Shown: positions 1-7,557, counted from the first letter of the stretch. The stretch: 15,453 bases of DNA from an uncultured Sutterellaceae bacterium (GCA_947253615.1 CAMYAA010000004.1:1-15453); one strand, 5' to 3'. The notes: generated by a model from the letters alone, not told the origin. A program made the numbers and translations.

Positions 1-96
1 AACTTCCAAACCCGCCATCGTGAGCTTGTCGGTCAAAGCCTCCGTCGATAAACCAGGATTAATGAACTGGTGTAACCACTCTTGGGTAAATAACAT
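1..96 (-). CDS. pheT: Phenylalanine-tRNA ligase beta subunit, N-terminal fragment (cut by window edge)
   Basis: The first 32 codons of pheT read from the ATG at 94-96 towards the window start. The peptide opens MLFTQEWLHQF and continues with LTMAGLEV, which matches the N terminus of bacterial PheT (the E. coli protein has WLREWVNP and ITMAGLEV). PheT is the large subunit of the alpha2beta2 enzyme that charges tRNA-Phe; it carries the tRNA-binding and editing modules, which lie outside the window. An AAGAGGA Shine-Dalgarno sequence sits 8 bases before the ATG. Only 27 bases separate it from the pheS stop, so pheS and pheT are almost certainly co-transcribed. Confidence 0.93.
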   Translation of the reverse strand, partial: MLFTQEWLHQFINPGLSTEALTDKLTMAGLEV

Positions 97-123
97 TTTC
101 GTTGTCCTCTTATGGTGCTCGGT

Positions 124-1140
124 TTAGGCAAATTGACGCAAGAAACGTAAGTCCCCTTCGAAGAACAAACGTAAGTCATCAATCCCGTAACGCAACATCG
201 TTAAACGTTCAAGACCCGAACCAAAGGCAAAACCAATGTACTTTTCAGGATCTAAACCATAGTTGCGAACCACATTCGGGTGAACTTCACCCGCACCGGA
301 AATTTCCAACCACTTGCCTTTACGCGGGCCGCTCGTGAACATCATGTCCACTTCAACGGAGGGCTCGGTAAACGGGAAGTAACTCGGACGGAAACGAACC
401 ACTAAATCATCCGTTTCAAAGAAACGACGTAAAAAGTCCGAATACACACCCTTTAAGTCCGTAAAGCTCACATCGTCCCCAATCCACAAGCCTTCAACCT
501 GATGGAACATCGGGGAGTGCGTGGCGTCAGAGTCCACACGATACGTGCGCCCTGGGGCAATCACCTTGATCGGCGCTTTATGCGTACGGGCATAACGAAC
601 CTGCATGGGCGAGGTGTGCGGACGTAACGGTAAAGGACGACCTTCTTCGTCTTCACGATCCACATAGAACGTGTCTTGCATGGAACGTGCAGGATGGTTA
701 GGCGGATTGTTTAACGCCGTAAAGCTAAACCAGTCGCTTTCAATTTCAGGACCGTCGGCCACATCAAAACCAATCGAGCGGAAGATCTCTTCAATACGCA
801 TCCAGGTGCGCATCACCGGATGAATCCCACCCGTATAAGCCACACGACCCGGTAAGGTCACGTCGATCGATTCTTGCGCTAACTTCGCTTCTAATTGTGC
901 TTTGGCTAACGCGTCACGACGCTGATTCAAAAGGGCTTCGATCTGAGACTTCACTTCGTTGATCTCTTGACCACGCGCACGACGTTCTTCCGGAGCTAAA
1001 CGACCTAACTCCTTCATCATCATCGTTAACTGACCCGTCTTACCTAAATAACGCGATTTGGCAAGATCTAAAGCGGGACCGTCTTGAGCCTGAGTAAAGT
1101 CCACTCGCGCTGACTCAATAAGGGCGGATAATTCCTGCAT
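124..1140 (-). CDS. pheS: Phenylalanine-tRNA ligase alpha subunit
   Basis: PheS is the catalytic alpha subunit of phenylalanyl-tRNA synthetase (cytoplasm, tRNA-Phe charging). An N-terminal helical coiled-coil part (about residues 1-90) is followed by a class II catalytic core. Visible signatures are TSPMQVRYA, the motif 2 region [19 protein letters not shown], and motif 3 with [20 protein letters not shown] near the C terminus. Two in-frame starts are possible. The ATG at 1150-1152 gives 342 residues but has a poor ribosome site. The ATG at 1138-1140 gives 338 residues ([11 protein letters not shown]), has GGAG six bases upstream, and aligns with the E. coli N terminus, so it is chosen here. 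The gene is followed 27 bases later by pheT and is preceded by a long gene-free leader, so pheST probably has its own promoter. Confidence 0.96.
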   Translation of the reverse strand: MQELSALIESARVDFTQAQDGPALDLAKSRYLGKTGQLTMMMKELGRLAPEERRARGQEINEVKSQIEALLNQRRDALAKAQLEAKLAQESIDVTLPGRVAYTGGIHPVMRTWMRIEEIFRSIGFDVADGPEIESDWFSFTALNNPPNHPARSMQDTFYVDREDEEGRPLPLRPHTSPMQVRYARTHKAPIKVIAPGRTYRVDSDATHSPMFHQVEGLWIGDDVSFTDLKGVYSDFLRRFFETDDLVVRFRPSYFPFTEPSVEVDMMFTSGPRKGKWLEISGAGEVHPNVVRNYGLDPEKYIGFAFGSGLERLTMLRYGIDDLRLFFEGDLRFLRQFA

Positions 1141-1152
1141 ACTGTTCTCCAT

Positions 1153-1560
1153 CCCAGCAAAAACGTATCTAAAAAACTTGAGCGTTTGTCACTTTCCATT
1201 GAGCGACAACTGCGTGCCAAAACACTCGCTTCAAACCACAAGCGCTTAGGCACTCAGTCGCCCTCGGAAAGGCTCAAAGTTTTAATTTTAACAGAGGCAG
1301 CCCACTCTAGAGAACCTTTCGTCATAAAAACCTAAATGAATCAAGGCTTTAACCCGAAATAACCCTACCTTCCGTCCATTCTTTACCACCCTACACCCTG
1401 AAGAACACCCCCTTTCCCGTGCAACGCACCTCGAGAAGAACGCCCGCTCAAGGGCGCTTCACCCTTCCCCCACCGAGGGCCCTAAGCGCACTCAATGCAG
1501 CCTTCGCCCTAGCGCCAACGAGTCGTCCACAATCAACGCAACCTTTCCTCACACCCCCAT
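1153..1560. other. Gene-free spacer between rplT and pheS
   Basis: About 400 bases hold no convincing coding region on either strand. A pheM-like Phe-rich leader peptide for pheST was looked for on the minus strand and not found. A weak extended -10 element lies at 1285-1293. The stretch 1440-1500 is rich in short G/C inverted repeats, such as a 5-bp CGCCC/GGGCG stem near 1441-1456, without clear function. Confidence 0.5.
1285..1293 (-). promoter_or_regulatory. Weak candidate promoter for pheST (extended -10)
   Basis: The minus strand reads TGTTAAAAT, which fits an extended -10 (TGn followed by a 5/6 match to TATAAT). No good -35 hexamer is seen at 16-18 bases upstream. It would give a leader of about 130 bases before pheS. 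Support is only this motif plus the need for a promoter downstream of the rplT terminators. Confidence 0.25.
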
Positions 1561-1564
1561 AAAC

Positions 1565-1593
1565 GCCAAAAAGCGCCCCACTTTGGGACGCTT
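1565..1593 (-). terminator. Intrinsic terminator, distal, after rplT
   Basis: On the minus strand AAGCGTCCC pairs with GGGGCGCTT (9 bp with one G-T wobble) around the loop AAAGT. The 3' arm runs into a T tract (CTTTTTGG). It is the last of three consecutive hairpins after rplT. Confidence 0.75.
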
Positions 1594-1596
1594 CTT

Positions 1597-1633
1597 AAAG
1601 AAAAAGGACCTAGCAATCACTCACTAGATCCTT
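1597..1633 (-). terminator. Intrinsic terminator, proximal, after rplT
   Basis: On the minus strand AAGGATCTAG pairs with CTAGGTCCTT (10 bp, one G-T wobble) around a 10-base loop, followed by TTTCTTTAAG. It lies about 50 bases past the rplT stop and most likely ends the thrS-infC-rpmI-rplT transcript. Confidence 0.75.
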
Positions 1634-1642
1634 CTTCCGATT

Positions 1643-1665
1643 CTTTATCTGAAACTCAGATAAAG
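1643..1665. repeat. Perfect 10-bp inverted repeat just after rplT
   Basis: CTTTATCTGA and TCAGATAAAG form a perfect 10-bp stem with a 3-base loop, starting 17 bases past the rplT stop codon. No T run follows it on the minus strand, so it may protect the mRNA 3' end or help the terminators downstream rather than terminate by itself. Confidence 0.7.
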
Positions 1666-1681
1666 CATTCTTTCCGCTGTA

Positions 1682-2032
1682 TTAGGCGTTCTTGACTTGA
1701 GCGACGAGGGCAGCAAAGCCTTCCTTGTCGAAAATAGCCATGTCAGCCAAGACCTTACGGTCGAGTTCAATACCAGCCTTGCGAAGGCCGTTCATGAACA
1801 CGGAGTAGGTCATGCCGTTGGCGCGCGTACCAGCGTTGATACGAGCAATCCAGAGACGGCGGAATACACGCTTCTTGTTACGACGGTCGCGATAGGCATA
1901 TTGGCCAGCACGCATAACCGCTTGCTTAGCAACACGATAGACGTTGTTGCGACGTAAAGAGAAGCCCTTGGAAAGAGCAAATACTTTCTTATGACGGGCA
2001 CGAGCCGTCACACCACGCTTAACTCGAGGCAT
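1682..2032 (-). CDS. rplT: 50S ribosomal protein L20
   Basis: L20 binds 23S rRNA and is needed early in assembly of the large subunit; in several bacteria it also represses its own operon by binding the leader mRNA. The product is 116 residues (E. coli 118) and is strongly basic. It has the family start [16 protein letters not shown], the core [20 protein letters not shown] followed by ARINAG, and the C-terminal [17 protein letters not shown]. An AAAGGAG ribosome site lies 8 bases before the ATG. The gene is 17 bases after rpmI and is followed by three hairpins. One small oddity is the segment [17 protein letters not shown], where many homologues have a KGYYGAR-type sequence. Confidence 0.97.
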   Translation of the reverse strand: MPRVKRGVTARARHKKVFALSKGFSLRRNNVYRVAKQAVMRAGQYAYRDRRNKKRVFRRLWIARINAGTRANGMTYSVFMNGLRKAGIELDRKVLADMAIFDKEGFAALVAQVKNA

Positions 2033-2049
2033 CTTTTAATCTCCTTTGA

Positions 2050-2247
2050 TTAGGCGTAAGGCAACATGCGACGAACGGAAGCCATATCCGATTCATGGAT
2101 ACTTACCATGCCGCGGAGCTGACGCTTGTTCTTCGTTGTACGCTTGGTGAGAATATGACGCTTCGTAGCGTGTGCACGCTTGATAGAACCGCTAGCACGA
2201 GGCTTAAAACGCTTCGCAGCGGCGCGCTTGGTTTTCATCTTCGGCAT
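2050..2247 (-). CDS. rpmI: 50S ribosomal protein L35
   Basis: A 65-residue, very basic protein with the L35 signatures [40 protein letters not shown] and the C-terminal end MLPYA. The length equals that of E. coli L35. The ribosome site is AAGAGGTAACGGCAA before the ATG. The gene starts 161 bases after the infC stop, the longest gap inside this gene group; that gap holds a candidate promoter and a hairpin. L35 is a component of the 50S subunit. Confidence 0.97.
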   Translation of the reverse strand: MPKMKTKRAAAKRFKPRASGSIKRAHATKRHILTKRTTKNKRQLRGMVSIHESDMASVRRMLPYA

Positions 2248-2336
2248 TTGCCGTTACCTCTTAGAATTTATGAACCGCGGGCGTTTCCTCACGTCAAGGA
2301 ACACTTGTCAGCCACGGGCTCACTTTTTGGAATTCA

Positions 2337-2364
2337 TTAGCCCCATCCAAAAGGACAGGGCTAA
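2337..2364 (-). promoter_or_regulatory. Hairpin in the infC-rpmI leader, candidate L20 control element
   Basis: On the minus strand TTAGCCC and GGGCTAA form a 7-bp outer stem, and TCC/GGA an inner 3-bp stem, separated by a symmetric TG/TG internal loop and closed by TTTT. No T run follows, so it is not a terminator. Its place in the 5' leader of rpmI-rplT fits a ribosomal-protein autoregulatory structure, but no consensus L20 motif was verified. Confidence 0.4.
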
Positions 2365-2375
2365 CGAAGGATAAG

Positions 2376-2404
2376 ATTTTACCCTAAAGTTTTTTCCTTG
2401 TCAG
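2376..2404 (-). promoter_or_regulatory. Candidate sigma70 promoter for rpmI-rplT
   Basis: Immediately after the infC stop the minus strand has CTGACA, a 17-base spacer and TAAAAT. Each hexamer matches the consensus in five of six positions and the spacing is optimal. It would start a transcript near 2369 with a leader of about 120 bases that includes the 2337-2364 hairpin. Confidence 0.5.
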
Positions 2405-2408
2405 GAAA

Positions 2409-2930
2409 TTACTTCTTCTTTTTAGGAGCTAAAACCATAATCATCTGACGACCTTCGAGTTTCGGGTGATGTTCCACCTGCGCTAACTCTTCAGTACTCT
2501 CTTTGATACGGTCCATCATCTGCATACCGAACTGTTGATGAGCCATTTCACGACCACGGTAACGAACCGTGACCTTGACCTTGTCCCCATCATTCAAGAA
2601 ACGGGTCAAATTGCGAAGCTTCGTCTGGAAGTCGTTTTCGTCCGTCATCGGACGGAACTTCACTTCCTTGACTTGAACAACCTTCTGTTTGGCCTTGGCT
2701 TCTTGAGCCTTCTTTTGTTCCTGGTAGCGGAACTTACCGTAGTCCATCAAACGACACACCGGAGGCGTGGCGTTCGGGGCAACTTCTACCAAATCAACGT
2801 CGGCTTCTTCAGCCATACGAAGGGCTTCTGCAGTTCGAACAATCCCGATCTGGGCGCCATCGACGCCCGTTAATCGGACTTCAGGAACGCGGATCTCCGA
2901 ATTGATCCGATGCTTACGATCTTGTGCTAT
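2409..2930 (-). CDS. infC: Translation initiation factor IF-3, with AUA start
   Basis: IF-3 keeps ribosomal subunits apart and checks start-codon choice. The product is about 173 residues (E. coli 180). The N domain has [20 protein letters not shown], then [20 protein letters not shown]; the lysine-rich linker follows; the C domain has [15 protein letters not shown] and GREMAHQ and ends [15 protein letters not shown]. The first in-frame ATG (2814-2816) falls after RINSEIR and would delete about a quarter of the protein. Between it and the thrS stop there is no in-frame ATG, GTG or TTG. The codon ATA at 2928-2930 lies 7 bases after an AGGAG site and gives [10 protein letters not shown], matching betaproteobacterial IF-3. 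Rare starts in infC are known to allow autoregulation. It lies 39 bases after thrS. Confidence 0.93.
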   Translation of the reverse strand: MAQDRKHRINSEIRVPEVRLTGVDGAQIGIVRTAEALRMAEEADVDLVEVAPNATPPVCRLMDYGKFRYQEQKKAQEAKAKQKVVQVKEVKFRPMTDENDFQTKLRNLTRFLNDGDKVKVTVRYRGREMAHQQFGMQMMDRIKESTEELAQVEHHPKLEGRQMIMVLAPKKKK

Positions 2931-2936
2931 GACAAT

Positions 2937-2942
2937 ACTCCT
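2937..2942 (-). promoter_or_regulatory. Ribosome binding site that fixes the AUA start of infC
   Basis: AGGAGT on the minus strand. The GGAG core is 7 bases from ATA (2928-2930) but only 1 base from ATT (2934-2936) and 4 from GTC, so ATA is the best placed start codon. Confidence 0.75.
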
Positions 2943-2969
2943 AAAACAGTTAATCTTATTCGCTCTCGC

Positions 2970-4889
2970 TTAGTACTCGTAGGGAGTACGCTGAGCGTCT
3001 TCAGCAACAATCTTAGCCACGAAGTCATCGACTCCCATAACACCAAGATTCTTGCCACCGCGGACACGAATCGCAACCGCGTTGTTTTCTTTCTCCTTGT
3101 CACCCACCACTAAAATGTAGGGGATCTTTTGGAGGCTTAATTCTCGAATTTTATAACTAATCTTCTCGCTACGCAAATCAGTTTGGACACGAATTCCAGC
3201 GTCGTGAAGTTTCTTTGCCACTTCTTTTGCGTATTCTTGTTGATCATCCGTGATGCAGGCTACCGCCACTTGCACCGGGGCCAACCACGTCGGGAAAGCA
3301 CCCGCGAATTCTTCGATCAACATACCGATCCAACGTTCGATACTGCCTAAAATCGCACGGTGGAGCATCACAGGCGTACGACGCGAATTGTCTTCAGCCA
3401 CATATTCAGCCCCTAAACGACCCGGCATCTGGAAGTCCACCTGAATCGTACCGCACTGCCAGGAACGGCCTAAGCAGTCCTTCAAGTGGTACTCAATCTT
3501 CGGACCGTAGAACGCGCCTTCGCCTTCGAGAATTTCGTAGTCAATGCCAATCGCCTTTAACGATTCCATCAACGCATGTTCAGCCTTGTCCCAAGCCGCA
3601 TCTTCACCGATACGCATTTCAGGACGGGTCGCGACCTTATAGGCCACTTCCGTAAAGCCGAAGGTCTTATAAACCGACTGCACTAAACGCGTAAAGGCTT
3701 CGCATTCGGCCAAAATCTGATCTTCCGTACAGAAAATGTGACCGTCGTCCTGCGTGAACGCACGAACACGCATCATCCCGTGTAAGGAACCCGAGGGTTC
3801 GTTACGGTGACACTGACCAAATTCCCCTAAACGTAAGGGCAATTCACGGTAAGAACGTAACGCAGAGTTAAAGAGCTGAATGTGACCCGGGCAGTTCATC
3901 GGCTTTAACGCGTAATAACGGTTTTCCGATTCGGTCGTGAACATGTTTTCACGATACTTCGCCCAGTGACCAGAGCGTTCCCACAAGGAACGGTCTAACA
4001 ATTGCGGCGCCTTCACTTCATCGTAACCGTTGTCACGATAGATCTTGCGCATAAACTGTTCAACCACCTGCCAGAGAGCCCAGCCCTTGGCATGCCAGAA
4101 AATCATCCCGGGAGCTTCGTCTTGTAAGTGGAAAAGATCAAGGTCTTTACCTAAACGACGATGGTCACGCTTTTCAGCTTCTTCCAACATCGTTAAGTAC
4201 TTGGCCTGGTCATCCTTCGTCGCCCACGCCGTCCCGTAAATGCGTTGAAGCATTTCGTTTTGGGAGTTACCACGCCAGTAAGCACCGGCCACCTTCATTA
4301 ACTTGTGCACTTTTAAGTGCGAGGTGTTGGGCACGTGAGGGCCACGGCACAAGTCCACAAAGTCACCTTGGTGATAGAGCGAAATCACTTCGCCTTGCGG
4401 AATGTCCGAAATAATTTCGGCCTTGTAATGCTCACCCATGTTCTTGAAGTATTCAATCGCTTCATCACGGGGCATTTCTTCACGCGTCACCGGCAAAGCA
4501 CGCTTGACGATTTCGTCCATACGCTTTTCGATGGCCGCTAAGTCATCGGGCGTAAACGGACGCGTGTAGCTAAAATCGTAGTAGAAACCGTTTTCAATGG
4601 CCGGCCCAATCGTGACTTGCGCTTCAGGGAATAATTCCTTGACCGCTTGAGCCATTAAGTGCGCCGTCGAGTGACGGATAATGTCGAGACCATCGGCATC
4701 TTTACCTGTCACGATACTGACATTAGCGTCCTTATCCACCACGTGGAACAAGTCCACTAATTTGCCATCTACGCGAGCGGCTAACGCAGCCTTCGCAAGA
4801 CCCACCCCAATAGACGCTGCAATATCAGCACAGCTCAGAGCACCGGGGTATTCTCGCTTAGAGCCATCAGGTAAGGTAATGGTCAACAT
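2970..4889 (-). CDS. thrS: Threonine-tRNA ligase
   Basis: ThrS charges tRNA-Thr and edits mischarged Ser. The start at 4887-4889 ([16 protein letters not shown]) is the family start, with AAAGGA 6-10 bases before it; a further-upstream ATG-like extension runs back through the attenuator and is rejected. The product has 639 residues (E. coli 642). Domains in order: TGS (about 1-61); the editing domain with the HSTAH motif (73-77) and CRGPHV; the class II core with zinc-ligand MNCPGH, motif 2 [20 protein letters not shown], and motif 3 [15 protein letters not shown]; and a C-terminal anticodon-binding domain with [13 protein letters not shown] and [10 protein letters not shown]. It sits downstream of tRNA-Val and an apparent attenuator and upstream of infC. 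Confidence 0.97.
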   Translation of the reverse strand: MLTITLPDGSKREYPGALSCADIAASIGVGLAKAALAARVDGKLVDLFHVVDKDANVSIVTGKDADGLDIIRHSTAHLMAQAVKELFPEAQVTIGPAIENGFYYDFSYTRPFTPDDLAAIEKRMDEIVKRALPVTREEMPRDEAIEYFKNMGEHYKAEIISDIPQGEVISLYHQGDFVDLCRGPHVPNTSHLKVHKLMKVAGAYWRGNSQNEMLQRIYGTAWATKDDQAKYLTMLEEAEKRDHRRLGKDLDLFHLQDEAPGMIFWHAKGWALWQVVEQFMRKIYRDNGYDEVKAPQLLDRSLWERSGHWAKYRENMFTTESENRYYALKPMNCPGHIQLFNSALRSYRELPLRLGEFGQCHRNEPSGSLHGMMRVRAFTQDDGHIFCTEDQILAECEAFTRLVQSVYKTFGFTEVAYKVATRPEMRIGEDAAWDKAEHALMESLKAIGIDYEILEGEGAFYGPKIEYHLKDCLGRSWQCGTIQVDFQMPGRLGAEYVAEDNSRRTPVMLHRAILGSIERWIGMLIEEFAGAFPTWLAPVQVAVACITDDQQEYAKEVAKKLHDAGIRVQTDLRSEKISYKIRELSLQKIPYILVVGDKEKENNAVAIRVRGGKNLGVMGVDDFVAKIVAEDAQRTPYEY

Positions 4890-4918
4890 TTCATTTCCTT
4901 TGATGAAAGTTACGGACG

Positions 4919-4947
4919 AAAAAAAAGTGCGGGCATGAGCCGCACTT
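4919..4947 (-). terminator. Intrinsic terminator in the thrS leader (attenuator)
   Basis: On the minus strand AAGTGCGG pairs perfectly with CCGCACTT (8 bp) around a 7-base loop, and eight T residues (4919-4926, partly shared with the 3' arm) follow. It is the strongest terminator in the window, yet its T run ends only about 30 bases before the thrS start codon, leaving no room for a promoter. It therefore either ends the tRNA-Val transcript or, more likely, regulates read-through into thrS. Its 5' arm can pair instead with 5008-5017. Confidence 0.85.
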
Positions 4948-4986
4948 CTTCGTCTAGAACTATTCGACAACGCTTCGCCCACGCCC

Positions 4987-5034
4987 TCAGTTGTGTGAGG
5001 GTGTTGTAGTGCGACTCTTGGTTTCTAAGCGCAT
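4987..5034 (-). CDS. Putative Thr-rich leader peptide of thrS
   Basis: A 15-codon [18 protein letters not shown] followed by TGA. Four of its 15 residues are Thr, and three are consecutive (ACT ACA ACA, 5002-5010). An AGGA ribosome site (5044-5047) lies 9 bases before the ATG. It starts 27 bases past the 3' end of tRNA-Val and ends 40 bases before the terminator hairpin at 4925-4947. This layout is that of ribosome-mediated transcription attenuation: a run of codons for the amino acid handled by the downstream gene, then a terminator. Expression of the peptide is inferred from this arrangement; the ORF is short enough that chance cannot be excluded from one sequence. Confidence 0.6.
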   Translation of the reverse strand: MRLETKSRTTTPSHN

Positions 5035-5061
5035 TGTCAACGTTCCTAAATAGTTGAATTT

Positions 5062-5138
5062 TGGTAGGCACAATTGGATTCGAACCAACGACCCCCACCA
5101 TGTCAAGGTGATGCTCTAACCAACTGAGCTACGGGCCT
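5062..5138 (-). tRNA. tRNA-Val, anticodon GAC
   Basis: A 77-base cloverleaf with encoded CCA. The D-arm has AGCTCAGTTGGTTAGAGC; the anticodon stem TCACC/GGTGG encloses TTGACAT with anticodon GAC; the T-arm has GTTGGTTCGAATCCAAT. It reads Val codons GTC and GTT. The acceptor stem AGGCCCG/TGTGCCT contains one C-U mismatch at the fifth pair and a G-U at the seventh. The gene lies between relA and thrS, and no promoter space is seen between it and the thrS leader, so it may be processed from the thrS transcript. Confidence 0.95.
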
Positions 5139-5156
5139 ATCACTGTAAGACTGCGT

Positions 5157-5184
5157 ATTATGCCTAAACTTTCGAAAATTGCAA
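5157..5184 (-). promoter_or_regulatory. Sigma70-like promoter for tRNA-Val and probably thrS
   Basis: The minus strand reads TTGCAA (5179-5184), a 16-base spacer and CATAAT (5157-5162); taking CTTGCA as the -35 gives 17. The expected start is about 10-15 bases before the tRNA. As no other promoter is visible before thrS, this one may drive the tRNA-Val-thrS-infC transcript. Confidence 0.6.
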
Positions 5185-5200
5185 GTGCTATTTTCACCAT

Positions 5201-5258
5201 AAAGAAACGGGAACGCTGTTGCATCGGCGTTATTCGCCTCTGCCCCATAGCATTCCCG
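5201..5258 (-). terminator. Terminator of relA
   Basis: On the minus strand CGGGAATGCT pairs with AGCGTTCCCG (10 bp with one G-T wobble). The long apical region itself folds through GGCG/CGCC and GCA/TGC. The 3' arm is followed by TTTCTTTAT. It lies 39 bases past the relA stop and just before the tRNA-Val promoter, so relA is a separate transcription unit. Confidence 0.7.
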
Positions 5259-5296
5259 CGATTTTCATAAAAAGGAAAATACCTAATTTCTGGTAA

Positions 5297-7429
5297 TCAG
5301 GCGCGACGCGCGCTCAAGACCCCCGCGAGTTCACGCAAGCTGTTTAACGAGCGGCGCAAACTTTCCTGAGAGCTAATTTCCACTTCAAAATGTAGGCGAA
5401 CGTCACCACGCACGCGCTGGCTTTGCATGCCCGTCACGTTTTGCTTTTCGCGTAAGAAAATTTCCGAGACGTCTTTCAAAAGCCCCGGGCGTTCCGTCGC
5501 CACAATCAGAATCTTCACGGGGAAGACACTCTTTTCGTCGAGCTTACCCCAAGAGACACTAATTAAACGTTCTTGTTCGGTCGCGGCCATATTGCGCACA
5601 TTCGGACAATCCGCGCGGTGAATCGAGACGCCACGGCCTCGGGTCACGTAACCCACGATATCGTCTGGAGGTACCGGATGGCAGCAGCGCGCCAATTGCG
5701 TTAAGAGGGAATCCACCCCCACCACGAGCACGTCAGACTTCCCAGTTTGCTGACGGGACTCACGTACCATCACATCATCGTCGGGCTTTTCTTCGGGCTT
5801 ACGCGGTTGTACGGCCGTTTGTAAGGCCGTGGGCGTAATTTCTTCTTTCGCATACGCAATGCAAAGTTCGTCCACCTTGTCAAAGCCTAAGCGCTTGGCT
5901 AAGTCTTCTAACTTAACGGCGGTCTTCCCTAAACGGGCCAATTCCTTATCGAGGCGTTCACGCCCTAAGGCAATTTGTTCTTGCGTTTGTTGGGCATTAA
6001 ACCACTGACGCACTTTGTCGCGCGTACGACGGCTCGCGGTAAAGCCCAGTTCAGGCATTAACCAGTCACGCGAAGGCTGACCGGTTTTCCCCGCAATGAT
6101 TTCCACCGTCTGCCCCGTCTTTAAGGGGGTATTTAACGGGACCATTACGCCGTCGACTTTCGCCCCACGCGTGCGGTGCCCTAATTGGGTGTGAATCAAG
6201 TACGCAAAGTCCACGGGGGTCGCACCGGTGGGCAATTCCACCACGCGACCTTGCGGGGTTAAACAGTAGACGTGATCGTCCATCACCTCGCCACCTTCGC
6301 CCGTCGTAGGACGCACATCGTCGCTCCACGCTAAGAGCTGACGAAGCCACGCCACGCGTTGCTCTTCAGCGCTCGTCGCCCCTAAGGAGTTACCCGCTTC
6401 TTTATAGCGCCAGTGCGCGGCCACCCCGAGTTCGGCAAAATCGTGCATTTGTCGCGTACGAATCTGCACTTCGAAAGGTCGCCCTAACTCATCGGTAATC
6501 ACCGTATGTAAGGACTGATAGCCGTTGGGTTTGGGTTTGGCAATATAGTCGTCGTACTCTTTACTCAAGACGTTATATTTTTCGTGCACGATCGAGAGTG
6601 CCTGATAGCACTCTTCGAGCGTATTCACAATAATGCGAATCGCACGCACGTCAAAGAGCTGATCAAAGCGCAAGTGCTTGCGCTGCATCTTCTTCCAGAT
6701 CGAATAAATATGCTTAGGGCGGCCCGAGACCTCCCCTTCAATCTGGTTTTCACGCAAGAGCTGACGAATACGCTCCACCGCATGATCCATCGTATTCACA
6801 CGATCTTCACGGGAATAAATGAGCTGCGAGGCAATTTCGTGATATTGCTCAGGCTGGGTAAAGCGAAACGATAAATCTTCGAGCTCCCACTTGACCTGCC
6901 AGATCCCTAAGCGATTCGCTAACGGCGCATAAATCGCTAAGGTTTCCGCGCCAAAACTTTCGTAGCCCGTCGCTGGCACCCCGTCACGCATACATTGCGC
7001 AAACCAACGAAGGGTTTGCAAACGAGAGGCGAGCTTCAAGAGCACCACGCGTAAGTCGTTACACATGGCCAAGAGCATTTTACGAATGGATTCCGCTTGA
7101 TGCTGCGCGTTGGCTTCCGCATTATCACTGCGCGCACGACGGCTAAGGCGATCAATCTTGCCCAATTCTTGGACAAGACTATTGACCTTATGGCCAAAGG
7201 CCTTCTCAATCCAGTCTTGGGAATTCTGAACCGTATTCGGGACCCAATATAAATAGGCCGCAGCAATCAAATCATTATCCGGACGAATCGCCTGAATAAT
7301 CGATACCACGCCATCAGCATGGGCCATTACGCCCTCCCCGGTGGCTAACTTTCGGTCGCCATACAAGGGTTCCGCTAAACTTCGGGCCTGCTGAGGATTA
7401 AATTCTTTCTCTTCTTGGTCAGGGCTCAT
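5297..7429 (-). CDS. relA: RelA, ribosome-associated (p)ppGpp synthetase
   Basis: A long RSH protein, 710 residues (E. coli RelA 744). Domains: a degenerate hydrolase domain (about 30-180) in which the metal-binding HD motif of SpoT is absent (LYWVPN near 60-65); the synthetase domain with GRPKHIYSIWKKMQRK (236-251), EYDD (291-294) and PNGYQSLHT (301-309); TGS (about 385-447); a helical segment; the Cys-rich domain with RCCHPVP (581-587) and HRADCPN; and a C-terminal ACT domain (about 636-708). The EYDD acidic motif and lost HD residues indicate a synthesis-only RelA that makes (p)ppGpp from ATP and GTP/GDP when uncharged tRNA enters the ribosome. The ribosome site is weak (AGAGAG). The location next to a tRNA gene and thrS is conserved in relatives as far as recalled. 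It has its own terminator. Confidence 0.95.
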   Translation of the reverse strand: MSPDQEEKEFNPQQARSLAEPLYGDRKLATGEGVMAHADGVVSIIQAIRPDNDLIAAAYLYWVPNTVQNSQDWIEKAFGHKVNSLVQELGKIDRLSRRARSDNAEANAQHQAESIRKMLLAMCNDLRVVLLKLASRLQTLRWFAQCMRDGVPATGYESFGAETLAIYAPLANRLGIWQVKWELEDLSFRFTQPEQYHEIASQLIYSREDRVNTMDHAVERIRQLLRENQIEGEVSGRPKHIYSIWKKMQRKHLRFDQLFDVRAIRIIVNTLEECYQALSIVHEKYNVLSKEYDDYIAKPKPNGYQSLHTVITDELGRPFEVQIRTRQMHDFAELGVAAHWRYKEAGNSLGATSAEEQRVAWLRQLLAWSDDVRPTTGEGGEVMDDHVYCLTPQGRVVELPTGATPVDFAYLIHTQLGHRTRGAKVDGVMVPLNTPLKTGQTVEIIAGKTGQPSRDWLMPELGFTASRRTRDKVRQWFNAQQTQEQIALGRERLDKELARLGKTAVKLEDLAKRLGFDKVDELCIAYAKEEITPTALQTAVQPRKPEEKPDDDVMVRESRQQTGKSDVLVVGVDSLLTQLARCCHPVPPDDIVGYVTRGRGVSIHRADCPNVRNMAATEQERLISVSWGKLDEKSVFPVKILIVATERPGLLKDVSEIFLREKQNVTGMQSQRVRGDVRLHFEVEISSQESLRRSLNSLRELAGVLSARRA

Positions 7430-7548
7430 TTTTCTCTCTTTGTCATAGGTATGCGGTGTTTCTCATCGTTTACCAAGGTAGGAAGCTCTCAATCCACCCT
7501 ATGACACTCCTTTTTTTATCGCGGTTTAAGCTTAGAGATTGACTCTCT

Positions 7549-7557
7549 ACTATACCA
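7549..7557 (-). promoter_or_regulatory. Candidate relA promoter (extended -10)
   Basis: TGGTATAGT on the minus strand fits an extended -10 element (TGn plus a 5/6 match to TATAAT). No clear -35 is seen. It lies about 120 bases before the relA ATG, in the only large gene-free space upstream of it. An AGAGA/TCTCT inverted repeat follows at the expected start site. Confidence 0.35.

Noticed and set aside
1068..1253. 61-codon minus-strand ORF upstream of and overlapping pheS
   Set aside because: It was considered as a pheM-like leader peptide, but it has no Phe run, overlaps pheS in another frame and has no terminator after it.
5011..5040. Perfect TTGACA hexamer at 5035-5040 as -35 of a thrS promoter
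   Set aside because: No -10-like hexamer lies 15-19 bases downstream on the minus strand; the hexamer is better explained as part of the spacer between ribosome site and leader start codon.
4910..5101. 63-codon minus-strand ORF across the tRNA and attenuator
   Set aside because: It begins inside tRNA-Val and overlaps the terminator; its peptide is the translated tRNA sequence. The short leader ORF 4987-5034 has a better start and ribosome site.
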